In this document: positions 20,086-31,110 of the stretch, piece after piece
Numbering within the stretch: position 1 is the first letter of the stretch
Layout: each line of letters starts with the position of its first letter
Source: Emiliania huxleyi CCMP1516
Lineage: Eukaryota; Haptophyta; Isochrysidales; Noelaerhabdaceae
DNA length: 64,000 nt
Assembly: GCF_000372725.1 (NCBI RefSeq)
Contig: NW_005198244.1
Coordinates: forward strand, 165,087-229,086
Direction of reading: 5' to 3'
Made by a program: the position numbers and the translations under genes
Notes under the pieces: generated by a model
Database searches by the model: none
What the model was told of the DNA's origin: nothing
What the model saw: only the letters and a program-made list of their open reading frames with translations

Positions 20086-23000
20086 ATGATGCACGCTCTG
20101 ATGAACCTGTGGCTCGCCGTCGGCCTGCTGACGCCGTGTTATGGTTTCTCCCTATCCGGCGCAGTCCCTTGTGCACTCCGCAGCCTTGCCTCGACGCGCC
20201 GGCCCGTCAAACTCGCAGCCTCGCAGCCAGACTACCGCCGCTTTGAACTGTGTCGCCTCGGCGAGAGCGGAGAGATTGAGGTGCGGCTGCCGCCGCCGCT
20301 GCCTGCGTCGCTGGCCGTAGCGCTGCCCCAGCAGCTCCCGACGCCTCTGTTGCACGACGACGCCTCTGTCGCACGACGACCAGCTCGCCGGCTCGTCCGC
20401 CTTAGGAGTGCCAAGTCGTGGACGAGGCCGGCCTGCTGGAGGTGCTCGGCCCGGTGGCGGCGGAGAGAGTGCTGCTCGACCCCGCCTCGGCGGAGCTCTT
20501 CTTCACCGCGCCGGCCAACGTGAGCGGCGCGCTGCCCGGCTCCCCAGCCGACGGGGCCGGCAGGTTCTTCACTCTCGCGGACTGGCAGGTCCCGCCTCGT
20601 GTTTGCCACCTCTCCGCTGCCACCTCACCGCTGTCACCTCATCCCACCTCACCGCTGCCACCTCACCGCTGCCTCCGGCCTGTAGGTCCGCCAGTGCGTC
20701 GACGAAGAGGTCTGCACTTGCATGTCGGTGCTCGCATGATGTTAGATTACTTCATCATTTGCATTCATATCTTGCAGGTCTGCGACTTGCACGAGTCGGT
20801 GCTCGCGCGGGCCCTCGGGCCGCAGGCGCGTGAAGTAGAACCAGTACCCTCGCGACGACGATGAAGTGCTGTCCTTAGAGTTGTTGGTGCTGTTGCTGAC
20901 GTCACTGATGTCTCTGGTTGCAGGCGCACGAGCAGGCCGCCGCGAGGGCCGCAGCCGCCGCTGCAACAGCTTCGGACGCCGCCTCCTCCTCCTCCGAGCC
21001 CGAGTCCGCAGCAGACGGGGACGGGGGCCGTTCTCCTGGGCGGTACCACGTGCACTTTGGCGCGGGGCGGCTGGGGATGGGGCTGGTGGTGCCCGCGATC
21101 TCTGCGTCCGGCATCCCATTCGCTGTCGTGCAGCGGCCGAAGCGAAAGTGGCAGGAGCCGCGCCCCGCCGCGCGTCCACTGACTAGCCCCAGTCCACACG
21201 AATGAGCGCCTAACCACTCATGAACAGGAGCTCTTCCACCGCGCGTCCACTCACGAACTCGCACCGATTCATTAACTAATGACTCAACTCATAGGAGCTG
21301 TTCCACCGCGCGTCCAAGGGCACAGGCGCCGACCAGGTCGACATCAAGGTCAACGGCGAAGTGGTTGCTCACCGGCTGGAGGCGATCGCTGCGGCAGATT
21401 GTCGTTTTGCCCAGCCTCCTCTGGTGGATTCATTAATGAACGAGTCAGGCGATCGCTGCGGCGGACGGGACGCCAGACTTCTTGCCGCCGCAAGCGCTCG
21501 TGTTTGGTGACTCGACCGAGGCTTGCTGCGTGGTGAGCAGCGCGCCGCATCTCGGGTGGACCTCGGGTGCATCTTGGCGCGCGTCTCGTAGGAGCTGCTG
21601 CCGATTGTACAGAGCGCGACGTCGCTCTCCTGCTCGCTCGGCGCGGCGATGGCCAAGGTGCTGACGCCGCTGCTGAGCCAGCTGCCGGCGGCGGAGGAGG
21701 GGGGGGGGGGGTGCCGCCGCTGCGCTGTGAGTGGGTAACGATCTGACCAGTTGGGTATGCGCGAGTCAGGAGGGGGAGGTGCCGCCGCTGCTCTTCGCGT
21801 GCGAGAACGACCACGACGCCGTCGTTCGGCTGGGCGAGGCGCTGGAGGGGCGAGTGAGGGTGGTGGACTGCATGGTACACCGCGTCTGTGCACCGGCAGG
21901 GAGGCTGTGAGCAGCGTCTCTTCACACCTACTGCTGTGAGCAGGTCGACCGTGTCTGCACCGGCAGGGAGGTGCGGCCCGACGCGATCGCCGTCGAGGCA
22001 GAGCCGTGGCGCGGCTCCATCGTGCCGCTCGCGCCAGGCACCGCCGACGGCTCACGTTGTATCACATTATGGCATTATCACGTAATATCGTATACATTGC
22101 AGGCATCGGCGACTTCCGCCCCTTCCGCTCGATCAAAAGTAGTAATCCTCCTCCTCTCCTCCTCCTCCTCCTCCTCAGGCATCGGCGACTTCTCGCCCTT
22201 CTGTTCGGCGGTCGCGACGGCGCCGGACTCCCAGTCGGAGGCCGAGGACTATTGTTGTTCTGAGTTCTCACAAGTGCTGCTTCTTATTGTTAGGTGCCGG
22301 ACTCCCAGTCGGAGGCCGAGGACTAGTATTGTTCTGAGTTCTCACAAGTGCTGCTTCTTATTGTTAGGCGCCGGACTCCCAGTCGGAGGCCGAGGACTAG
22401 TATTGTTCTGAGTTCTCACAAGTGCTGCTTCTTATTGTTAGGTGCCGGACTCCCAGTCGGAGGCCGAGGACTAGTATTGTTCTGAGTTCTCACAAGTGCT
22501 GCTTCTTATTGTTAGGTGCCGGACTCCCAGTCAGAGGCCGAGGACTAGTATTGTTCTGATTTCTCACAAGTGCTGCTTCTTATTGTTAGGTGCCGGACTC
22601 CCAGTCAGAGGCCGAGGACTAGTATTGTTCTGAGTTCTCACAAGTGCTCCTTCTTATTGTTAGGTGCCGGACTCCCAGTCAGAGGCCGAGGACTATTGTT
22701 GTTCTGAGTTCTCACAAGTGCTGCTTCTTATTGTTAGGTGCCGGACTCCCAGTCGGAGGCCGAGGACTAGTATTGTTCTGATTTCTCACAAGTGCTGCTT
22801 CTTATTGTTAGGTGCCGGACTCCCAGTCGGAGGCCGAGGACTATTGTTGTTCTGAGTTCTCACAAGTGCTGCTTCTTATTGTTAGGTGCCGGACTCCCAG
22901 TCGGAGGCCGAGGACTAGTATTGTTCTGAGTTCTCACAAGTGCTGCTTCTTATTGTTAGGCGCCGGACTCCCAGTCAGAGGCCGAGGACTATTGTTGTTC

Positions 23001-26000
23001 TGAGTTCTCACAAGTGCTCCTTCTTATTGTTAGGTGCCGGACTCCCAGTCGGAGGCCGAGGACTAGTATTGTTCTGAGTTCTCACAAGTGCTGCTTCTTA
23101 TTGTTAGGTGCCGGACTCCCAGTCAGAGGCCGAGTACTTGTCCGAGCGAAAGTTCTCGCTAGTCAACGGCATGCCCACCGTGCTCGCGTTCCTCGTCTCT
23201 CCCCACACCTCCCCATCTCTCCGCATGCCTCCCCACCAGGCATGCACACCGTGCTCGCCTTCCTCACGCTGCGCTGCTCGTGCGACCTCGCCGCGGCGCC
23301 CGACGCGAGGCGCTGTGTGTGCTGTCTAAAGTACTCGGAGATGGCTCAATGCATCCGTACTCTGAGTCTCTGCCGATAGGCGCGAGTACGTGCTGCTAAA
23401 GTACTCGGAGATGGCCCGCGAGGAGCAGCGCATGTGCGAGGCTTGCGGCCGGCGGTGCGGGCGGCGTATTGCATCACATTGGACATCAACATGGTGTTCC
23501 TATCCACAAGGCGTGGCTGGCGGTGCGGGCGGCGCGGCTTGTCGACACATTCGGCTCCGAGGCGCTCGCTGCACGGCACGACTGCGGCATAGAACATGTT
23601 TCCCAACATGTGCATTCGTGTCTGATTCGCTAGGCGCTCGCCGCGTGGCATGGTTGCGGCAGCGCCGAGGAGGCGTGGGACGAGCTTCTCTCGTTTGGTG
23701 AGTGCGTGCTCGAGGCGCGCTTCTACACATCTCTCCCCCATCTCTCCCCCATCTCTCCCCCATCTCTCGAGTGCGTGCTCGAGGCGCGCTTCTACACATC
23801 TCTCCCCCATCTCTCCCCCATCTCTCCCCCATCTCTCGAGTGCGTGCTCGAGGCGCGCTTCTACACATCTCTCCCCCATCTCTCCCCCATCTCTCCCCCA
23901 TCTCTCGAGTGCGTGCTCGAGGCGTCGAGAAGCTTCTCGTGCATCGACGGCGCCGCCGGTTAAAAAGGAAGACTCATACTTCATGACCCCTCTTCCAGGA
24001 GCGCTTCTCGTGCATCGACGACGTCGTGTCGCGCGTGCTCGGCGGCGGCGTGGCGAACCGGTGGCTGACCCGCCTCCGGCCGGCGCAGGCGCGATCACTG
24101 AGTCAGCGAGAATAGTCTGAGTCCCCGCGCTCTGAGTCGTCATTTTCTCGTCCATCGAACCCTCACTCATCCACCTCTTTCAAATCGAGCTCTTGGCTGC
24201 TGACCAGTGGGCGGTGGTGTAGCCCTCCTGACCCGTCCTTGCAGGAGTGGGCCTCGGCGCGGGAGGAGGGGCGGCGCTGCGCCGCAGAAAGGCGACCACG
24301 CGTCGGGAGGAGCCGCGGAGTGGCCTCTAGAAGCACAAAGAGACGGTGGAGAATGAGCCCACAGGTTCGACGCGTCGGCGGCGGCGGCCGAGGCGGAGAC
24401 GCTCCGCTTCCTCGGCCACGCGATGGCGCGCTTCCGGCGGCGCGCCGTCGAGCGGGTCTACCACCGGCAGGTGGCCGAGAGAATCTAGATGCGAGCCATG
24501 CCCGAGATATGCCCGAGATATGCGCGAGATGTGGGCGTGCCGCCGGCAGGTGTCCGAGATGTGCCCGAGATATGCCCGAGATATGCCCGAGATATGCCCG
24601 AGATATGCGCGAGATGTGGGCGTGCCGCCGGCAGGTCGAGGCGGAGTTCGAGTCGGACGAGGCTGCGGCGGCGTGGGTGGTGGCGCAGGTCGAGGAGCTG
24701 ACGCGCTCCTCGCGCGCCTTTTGCAAGCGCGAGGTCGAGATCACGCAACAGGGCCTCCTCGTGGAGGGGCGGTCGCTGTGAACAGCGCCTCTTCACGCCT
24801 GCAGCTGTGGACAGGCACAAGAGCCTCATCAAGGAGCAGCGCAAGCTCGGAGGCAAGGCAAAGTCGCCTCGCGTGCAGGCTGGTCATATCTCCCCCATAT
24901 CTCCCCCCACATCTCCCCCATATCTCCCCCATATCTCAAGGCAAAGTCGCCTCGCGTGCAGGCTGGTCATATCTCCCCCACATCTCCCCCCCATATCTCC
25001 CCATATCTCCCCCATACCTCAAGGCAAAGTCGCCTCGCGTGCAGGCTAGTCGTGCGTTGCTCAGTACAGAGATGTGCCCGAGATGTGCCCGAGCTGTGCC
25101 CGAGCTGTGCCCGAGCTGTGCCCGAGCTGTGCCCGGGAGATTGGAGGGCATGGACCTCACCACCGCAAGAGCTGTTCGAACTGAGTCCATACTGGTAGGC
25201 CGCCGTCGAGCAACGTCGTGCTGCCTTCGACCAGCTCACCGCAGCCAGGGGCGCGCCGCGCACGCCGGCCGGCGGCGACGGCGACGGCGGCGGCGGCGGT
25301 GGCGGCGGCGGCGGCGGCAGCGGCGGCGGCGGCGACGGTGGCGGCGGCGGAGTTACTGCTGCTACCGGCTCCGTTGCGAGCACGGGCGGCGGCGCCGCCG
25401 CGGCGGCGGCGGCGCGCGCTGCGGCGGCGCGGGCGGGCAGGGTTGGGATGCGAGCTTCGACGGGGGCAGCAGGGCTGAGGGTGCGGGGAGGCCGTGCAGA
25501 GATGCTGGAGGGCTCTGCTGGGGTGGAGGCGCCGCTGGAGGAGGTGTACGCCGCGATCGCTGACGCGCAGCCGGAGCAGCAAGCTGCATACTCTAGCTGG
25601 ATCGGCGGCGTCGACACTGAAGCGGAGGCGGCTGCTGCGGCGGCGGCGGGGTGCATTCTCGACGTCGGCTCGGGCACACTCACTTACGCAGCCGATTTCG
25701 CCCCGCCCGAGCTCTGCTTTGACTTGCTCTACTGCCGGCACGGAAAGACGACGGGCAGCGCACCGCTTCGCGCGTGTGAGAGCGGGCCGTGCAGAGGCGC
25801 CGTTCACACGGGGGCTCGACTGTGAACAGGCAACACCGAGCCGCGCGTGTACCAGGGCTTCGTCGACGAGCCCGAGAACGCGCTCAACGAGGTTGGACTG
25901 GCGCAGGCGGAGGAGGCGGCGGAGCGTCTCGAGGCGCTCGGCGTCGCCCCGGATCTGGTGGTGCTCTCGCCGCTCTCCCGCGCCTCCGAGACGGGGATGG

Positions 26001-26622
26001 CGTGGGTGCGGCGGCATCCTGAGGCGGCGGGGCTTGTCGAGACGTGGGACGAGACGGCCGAGATGCGCTTCGGCGCGTGGGACAACGTCAAGGTGCCAAT
26101 CAAGCTCGGCTCCTCTCGGCTCCAACTCGGCGTGTTTGCGCGTGGGGCGGCAGGCAGCGCCAGTGGCAGTGGCTTTGCCTGCAGACCAAGCTCGGGCCGT
26201 CTCTGCTGATCTCGGCTCTCAGCTCATCTCGGCTCTCACTTCGGCAGGTCAAGGACTTGCCCGCCGACTCGATCTGCCACCTCTTTTACCTCGCGCAAAA
26301 CGCGCTCGTCCGGTCGGCGGCGCCGTACACCCGGCCGGCCGACGGAGCGGCCTTCGAGTCGGAGTCGTTTGTGCAGCTGCTGACGAGGATGGGAGCCGTG
26401 CTGGACAAGCTCGAGGCTCGCATGGCCCCGCTCGCGGCCGAGCGTGCCGCCGCCGGCAAGCCGCCCCCCCTCGTCCTGATGTACGGCCACTCGATGGCCG
26501 GCGCGGCGCTGGGCGTGCTCACGGGCAACGGCAAGCGGGTGGACGGCGAGGGCTACCTCGGCTTCGACGGGAAGTACATCCTGCCAAACGCGACCCCCGT
26601 CTACCTGCACCGCTGCCGCTGA
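20086..26622 (+). CDS. bifunctional mannitol-1-phosphate dehydrogenase / histidine phosphatase
   Basis: An intron-dense gene with twenty or more introns. The N-terminus is a signal peptide (MNLWLAVGLLTPCYG) followed by FSLSGAVPCALRSLAS, a bipartite plastid-type presequence with Phe at the cleavage point. Next comes an unassigned region, then the polyol dehydrogenase: YHVHFGAGRLGMGLV (NAD-binding), LLFACENDHDAVVRLGEAL, MVDRVCTGREVRPDAIAVEA, and the active site ERKFSLVNGMHTVLAF. That last stretch gives Lys-x4-Asn-x2-His, as in long-chain mannitol dehydrogenases, when 23168 is spliced to 23240. RFSCIDDVVSRVLGGG follows. The C-terminal part (25198-26622) is a histidine phosphatase: LLYCRHGKTTG, SPLSRASETG, MRFGAWDN, MYGHSMAGAA, with both catalytic His present. 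Together they would make mannitol from fructose 6-phosphate via mannitol 1-phosphate. M1PDH/M1Pase fusions are known in microalgae. Some exon borders around 24240-25200 are uncertain. Confidence 0.85.
21907..21943 (+). other. introner-like element (mannitol gene)
   Basis: A 37 nt unit at the 3' end of an intron: GTGAGCAGCG, CTCTTCACACC, GCTGTGAGCAG. TTCACA and TGTGAG can pair as a hairpin. It is immediately followed by the exon at 21944. Confidence 0.75.
22223..23110 (+). repeat. 74 bp intronic minisatellite carrying the 3' splice site
   Basis: Twelve full 74 bp units lead up to the real exon at 23109, so the sequence CCGGACTCCCAGTC occurs 13 times (22223, 22297, and so on to 23111). Each unit contains TTCTTATTGTTAG followed by G(T/C)GCCGGACTCCCAGTC, i.e. 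an intron 3' end plus the first 25 or so bases of the next exon. Units differ at only a few positions (C(G/A)GAGG, GACTA(G/T)). Confidence 0.95.
23700..23935 (+). repeat. 69 bp tandem repeat (mannitol gene)
   Basis: Units start at 23700, 23769, 23838 and 23907 with GAGTGCGTGCTCGAGGCG, followed by CATCTCTCCCC repeats. The coding-looking head (ECVLEA) is reiterated together with pyrimidine-rich intron sequence, as in the 74 bp array. Confidence 0.9.
24490..25140 (+). repeat. short tandem repeats in introns of the mannitol gene
   Basis: Three arrays: GATATGCCCGA-type 10-11-mers (24500-24620) with a repeated GTGGGCGTGCCGCCGGCAGG; about 85 bp units starting AAGGCAAAGTCGCCTCGCGT at 24857, 24938 and 25022; and GAGCTGTGCCC decamers (25066-25138). 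Confidence 0.85.
24778..24814 (+). other. introner-like element (mannitol gene)
   Basis: A 37 nt unit, GTGAACAGCGCCTCTTCAC followed by AGCTGTGGACAG, that exactly spans the intron between EITQQGLLVEG-type coding sequence and DRHKSLIKEQRK. Confidence 0.75.
25789..25829 (+). other. introner-like element (mannitol gene, diverged)
   Basis: A diverged copy: AGGCGCCGTTCACACG, then ACTGTGAACAG. It forms the 3' part of the GC-AG intron whose acceptor leads into NTEPRVYQGF. Confidence 0.6.
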
Positions 26623-27151
26623 GCCGCCGCCGCCGTTGGCTGCCGCGCCGAGCTTCCGACGGCTGGCGGGGCCGGTTGGTGCCGTGGCGCGGACTTTGGC
26701 CGGCGGCACCCTCACGGCGGCGAGAGCTCAGGCCGCTCTCGACCGCCACAGTCGCCACCCTCCCCTCTCTACATGCATGCGTTGGTGACGGCGATTGCCG
26801 AGATCGAGACCCCCTGGTTTGTGACGGGCGCGTATATGTTCCGTGTTTGATCGGTGGAGTCAGAGAAATATCGTCCCGCCGGGAGTCATGTCTCATGAGA
26901 GATGTGACTTTTGTGCGGAGGTGCACGAGAGACTCTAGTTGCATTAGTCTGTGGTGCAAAACCCGCCCAAAACTACCAAAATCGCTGTCACGGCAGCTCG
27001 GCACTATCTAAAAAAAGTGACGAGAGCACACCCATTTTAAGCGTTCGCCGCATACACAAGGTCCGCCTGCGTGCGGCGCCAGCTTCTCAGGGCCGTAGCG
27101 CGCACGCGACCGCGCACACGGCGACCCTCCCCGGCTGGAGATCACTCGAGA
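26623..27151. other. spacer between the mannitol gene and the next fragment
   Basis: No gene is recognised. The last part (27095-27170) contains a degenerate copy of the exon start at 27177 (CGCACGCGACCGCGCAC), then GAGAT-containing decamers, as in other introns of the window. Confidence 0.4.
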
Positions 27152-27171
27152 TGACCCGAGATGGCCCGAGA

Positions 27172-27513
27172 TTAGGTACGCGCACGCGACGGCGCACGGC
27201 GACCTCACTCTCGAGCGGCTCCACGTCGGCATCTCGCAGTCCGTCTCCTCGCCCGCCATCTCCACCTCCGCCGCAACCGTCGGCGGCACGCTCTGCCTCA
27301 CCGTGAGCTGCCCCGACACCCACCTCGGGTGATCTCGGGTGATCTCGGGTGATCTCGGGTGATCTCGGGTGATCTCGGGTGATCTCGGGTGATCTGGAGA
27401 TTAGGTGAGCTACCCGACCCCCATCTGGAGCGACGCGGCGGCGGACGAGTACGCGGACGGGCTGGTGCGCCTGCTCGAGCTCGCGGCGGCGGACGGAGAG
27501 GCGGGGAGCGGGT
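27172..27513 (+). CDS. C-terminal exons of an unidentified gene (possible acyltransferase/condensation fold)
   Basis: HGDLTLERLHVGISQSVSSP, then GGTLCLTVS joined over an intron (to 27398) to VSYPTPIWSDAAADEYADGL and VRLLELAAADG before a stop. The order (surface strand, GGxLxLTVSYxxPxW, closing helix) resembles the C-terminus of CoA-dependent acyltransferase or condensation-fold enzymes. Only this tail is visible, so it is a remnant or the end of a gene whose other exons were not detected. Confidence 0.35.
27326..27395 (+). repeat. GATCTCGGGT decamer array
   Basis: Seven nearly perfect copies of TCGGGTGATC inside the intron, ending in GGAGATTAG, the acceptor. Confidence 0.9.
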
Positions 27514-28002
27514 GAGGGCTTAGGGTCCACTAAGCAATCCCAATCGTCCTATCGTCCTGTCTCCCCTAGTCGTGTTTGGAGACCTTTTGCTGAATGAGGG
27601 GAGGGGGTATGTCGTGAAGAAGACTGAACGTCGCGCTCGCCTGTGTGTCCCATGTCTGCTTCGCCTTTCTGCATAACCAACATGCACATGCACATGTCCG
27701 ACATTCCTAGATGGCCTCCAAAATTGCATTTTCTTTTGGTTTTGGGTCTACCCAGTGTACCCAGAGCGACTCCCAGTACAACGGACCCACCCAAAAAAAC
27801 TTCGGTCCCGGGTACGGCTCGGCCTACGGGGTACGTATGAGTGATTTCTCTTCCGCGCGACACGGGCGCCTCCCTCATCCATACTCTAGAGAGTAGAGAC
27901 GTCGCCCAGAGAGGACCGTATTGACGACCGTGCCGTCGAGCCCGTCGATGTCGACCGGTAGCTCGTCCGCGTGGTCGGTGTCGGGGTACGCGTGCGCGTA
28001 GC
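27514..28002. other. spacer and unresolved 5' end of the membrane/TIR-like gene
   Basis: No convincing exon is seen. The part from 27900 onward may contain further 5' exons, since the next gene begins without an initiator or an extracellular domain. Confidence 0.35.
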
Positions 28003-30075
28003 CCCTGGAGCAAGTCGAGTTCATGAAGCGGGACACCAGCGTCGAGTGCGGCACAGACGAGCACGACTCCATCAGGCTGCTGGCCGGCTTCCTGATCGGC
28101 GTTTGGCCGCTCGGCTCGCTGCTGCTCTTCTCATCGCTCCTCATCCCGTGCAGTCATTCGATTCGGACGCGCTCACCCAGCGCTTTGACCCTGGCCACCG
28201 CGTTTCTCCACCGGGAGTACAAGCCGAAGTGGTATTGGTGGGAAGTGTTTGAGCTGGCGCGCAAGCTCGTGCTGACGGGTGCGCTGCTGCTCATCCCGGA
28301 GAAGCGCGCCTTCCTTCGCATCGTGGTGGCGACATTAATCTGCGCTGTCGATGTCGCGCTCACAGCAGCCGCCCGGCCCTACAAGCGGATTGAAGACGGA
28401 GTCCTCGCTGTCGTGCGCGCCACCCCACCCCTCCCCGGCGCACCCTCCTTAAGAGGTGACGTGTAGTGCCCACTCGCCCCAGGCTGCGAGCCTCATGCTC
28501 CTCCTCGTCTTTCTTGGCGCCAACTGGACCACCATCTTCCTCAGCATCGAGGAGCGCTGCCCAGGAGTAGCGGGCGTGGCCTCCTCCATCCTTGCCTTTG
28601 ACAACGTGGATGACATCGTCAACACGTTGATCGCCCTCGTGTTTGTCATGCTCGCCTTTTTCCTGGTGAGTGCCATCTTTGCTGCACGGCGCATTGCCCG
28701 CAAGCCAAAGATTCTGCTGGTCTCTTCGAACCAGCCGCCCGAGCTGACGCTGGCGCGCCACATGAAGTGGCATCTCTTCAACAGCCACATCTGGTCCACC
28801 GGCCAGGACGCCGCCGCGGTGATCAAGAATCAGCTCAAGCTGCTTCTACCGGGCATCAAAGTCTTTCTCGACGTGCGCTCGACAGGCAGCGCTACAATCG
28901 TAGAGCGGCCTTGACCGCCGGACCTCGATCGATAGGTCGACGACCTTGCGGACATCGGCGCTCTCGAGGAGTACATCCGCCGAACGCAGGTTATCCTCAT
29001 CTTTCTCTCGAAGGGCTACTTTAAAAGCAGGGTGTGCCCCCCCCCCCCCCCCCCTTCATCCAAGCCTCAACCGCACCACCCCACCTCACCGCCCCATAGA
29101 ACTGCCTGCGGGAGGTCCGCGCGTCGATCGAGCAACGCAAACCCTTGGTGCTGGTGCAAGAGACTGATCCAGCCAAGGGCGGCAGCCTCAAGGCACAGCG
29201 ACTCGCGCTCTGCAACGCGCTCAAGCCACCATGGGCCACCGCTGGCCCATCCCTCGCAGGAGCTGCGCGAGGAATGCCCCCCAGAGCTGCGAGCGGCCGT
29301 CTTTGACCGGGGGTGGCGTCGGGTGCTCTGGCTCCGGGTCGACGATTTCAGGCTCGTCTCGCTCAAGCTGATTGCCGAGGCGACGACTTCTCCTCACACC
29401 CACGATGTTCACGGCCGCTATCCCCCCAACTCTCTCGACCCATCCCCTCTAGGCCCTTCTCCTGCACACGCCTGACTTCCGGAGAGAGGCGTCGCTACCG
29501 CTCTTCGTGCCAGGGGAGTTGAGGCGGGAGGAACTTAGCTTCCCCAAGCACGTTTTGCTCTGGGTATCTCCCGTCAACGCGGGCGCACAGGAACTGGCCG
29601 ATGAGGTGGAGGAAGCGGTCCTAGCGGACGCATCGAATCGAACGTCAAGGAACTCTCCCTGCTCAAGCCAGCCAAAAACCAACCTCTCCGTCATCACGGC
29701 GGACGCTCTGCCCGAGCAAGCGACCCACATGCTGCTCAACCTCTGCGAGGAGAGCTGGTCCGATGAGCGGCTCACCGAGCAGGCTCTCTTGGGAGGTGGG
29801 GGAGGTGTGCGTGCGCGCCTAGCCCTCCAACGGCGGTGAACGTGCTGCGATAGGTCAAGGCTGCGCGAGAAGTCAAACTGCCCATAGTGATGGCGCACGA
29901 GAACGACCCGGCGCGCCACGGCTGCCCCTTTTCTCGCTTCTTTGAGATCACGCCACAGGAGCTGATCGCCGACGGCCTCTACAACGACCTCGCCATCGGC
30001 TTCTTCCCCGGTCACCACCGCCAGGCGCCGGCCATTCCTCTGCCGGACCGGCACTGCAAGGAGGGGCCAAATTAG
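28003..30075 (+). CDS. multi-pass membrane protein with C-terminal TIR-like modules
   Basis: Exons: about 28003-28412, 28483-28872, 28936-29031, 29100-about 29210, 29259-29379, 29453-about 29770 and 29855-30075. The membrane part has helices in GVWPLGSLLLFSSLLIP, KWYWWEVFELARKLVLTGAL, SLMLLLVFLGANWTTIF and VNTLIALVFVMLAFFLVSAI. YKPKWYWWEVFELARKL is characteristic of large algal and oomycete receptor-like proteins with ephrin-receptor-like Cys-rich repeats, which suggests missing 5' exons. The cytoplasmic part reads NSHIWSTGQD, LPGIKVFLD / VDDLADIG and FLSKGYFKSRNCLREV (TIR-like with Cys-x-x-Glu). A second alpha/beta segment is VLLWVSPVNAGAQELADEV and VKLPIVMAHENDPARHGCPF. Introns are a mix of GT-AG and GC-AG. 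It is homologous to the gene at 1-1289. Likely a membrane signalling protein. Confidence 0.7.
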
Positions 30076-30390
30076 TCCTGCACATCTTCGTAGGTCTCCC
30101 TCGCACTGCTGCTCAAAGCGCTCAGCGCGACGCCACAAACCGGCCGATGGTCCGTTGCGGCTTGCTGCCGCTCTGTTGCCTCCTCTTGCCGTTCCTTGCT
30201 GACCTGTTGCTGAGGAGGTGAAGGGTTTGGCGGTGACTGTATGATGCGGCATGAATGAACGGGTCGTCGCCAAGCCCGGCCCACCGCCGGAACCGCCGCC
30301 GCGTGTCATTCTCGGACTCCCTCTCCTCAAAGCCGTACACTCCTCGGCCTCGGCCCGCAGGCTTCTCCGCCCCTCGGCGGGCGCGGTCGC

Positions 30391-30975
30391 TACTGGGCTG
30401 GGTTTTTAGGCATTGTGGGGTCGGCACTCCCAACGACCCTCATGACCTCCTGCGGTCTCTGAGATGGACACCAGTGGGTGTGGGACCACAGCCAGGATAC
30501 ACTCGAAGGCTGGGTAAGCAGTAGATGTCGATACTCGACGCGTCCCACATGGTCTGTGTCGCTGTCGGCACGCTGTCGACAGGACGTCGAGCGACACCGG
30601 TGGCAGTGCCACCCAGGAGTGGTCGGGTGGTCTCCCGTCATAAGAGAGCCACCATGTGATCCGTATGATGATTCCTGACAACCGCCTCAGTCAACTTTCG
30701 TCACAGTTCCCGCTCTGAGAGGAGCTGCGGGTCAGTTCGACAGCTGGAGCTGTGTCGCCGGCGTGCGGCGGCCTGCCTCCGGAGGTGCCTCTGAGGTGGA
30801 CATTTTTTGGTCACCGTGAGAGAACGCGTTCGAATTTTCACTCCGGAACTTCAACTGAGCACGCGCACCGGCCAGGGCTACAATAGTGCCAGTGAGGCGA
30901 AGGCGCGAGTCGGAAAGCCGCGACCGTGATTTGGTCCCTCCCCTTACCTACAATCGCTGTGAACCCAGCCACGTA
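30391..30975 (+). mobile_element. 0.58 kb dispersed element, copy 2
   Basis: A second copy of the element at 10103-10684, with the same termini and orientation. High identity between copies 20 kb apart indicates recent spread. Confidence 0.7.
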
Positions 30976-31110
30976 AAGCGTAAGCCCGCCCCCCACCCCC
31001 CGCCGCGTTTGGTTCGCTCTAGCGTCTAGGGTATGCAACTTGGTTCGTGTCGGTGTGTGTGTAAGTGTTGAGCTTTTAATTACCTGCTCGGAGGAAAGGA
31101 CTGCACACAA

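Noticed and set aside
22223-23110. Regular 74 bp repeats considered as a CRISPR array
   Set aside because: Units are contiguous with no unique spacers, contain a splice acceptor and lie inside a eukaryotic gene.
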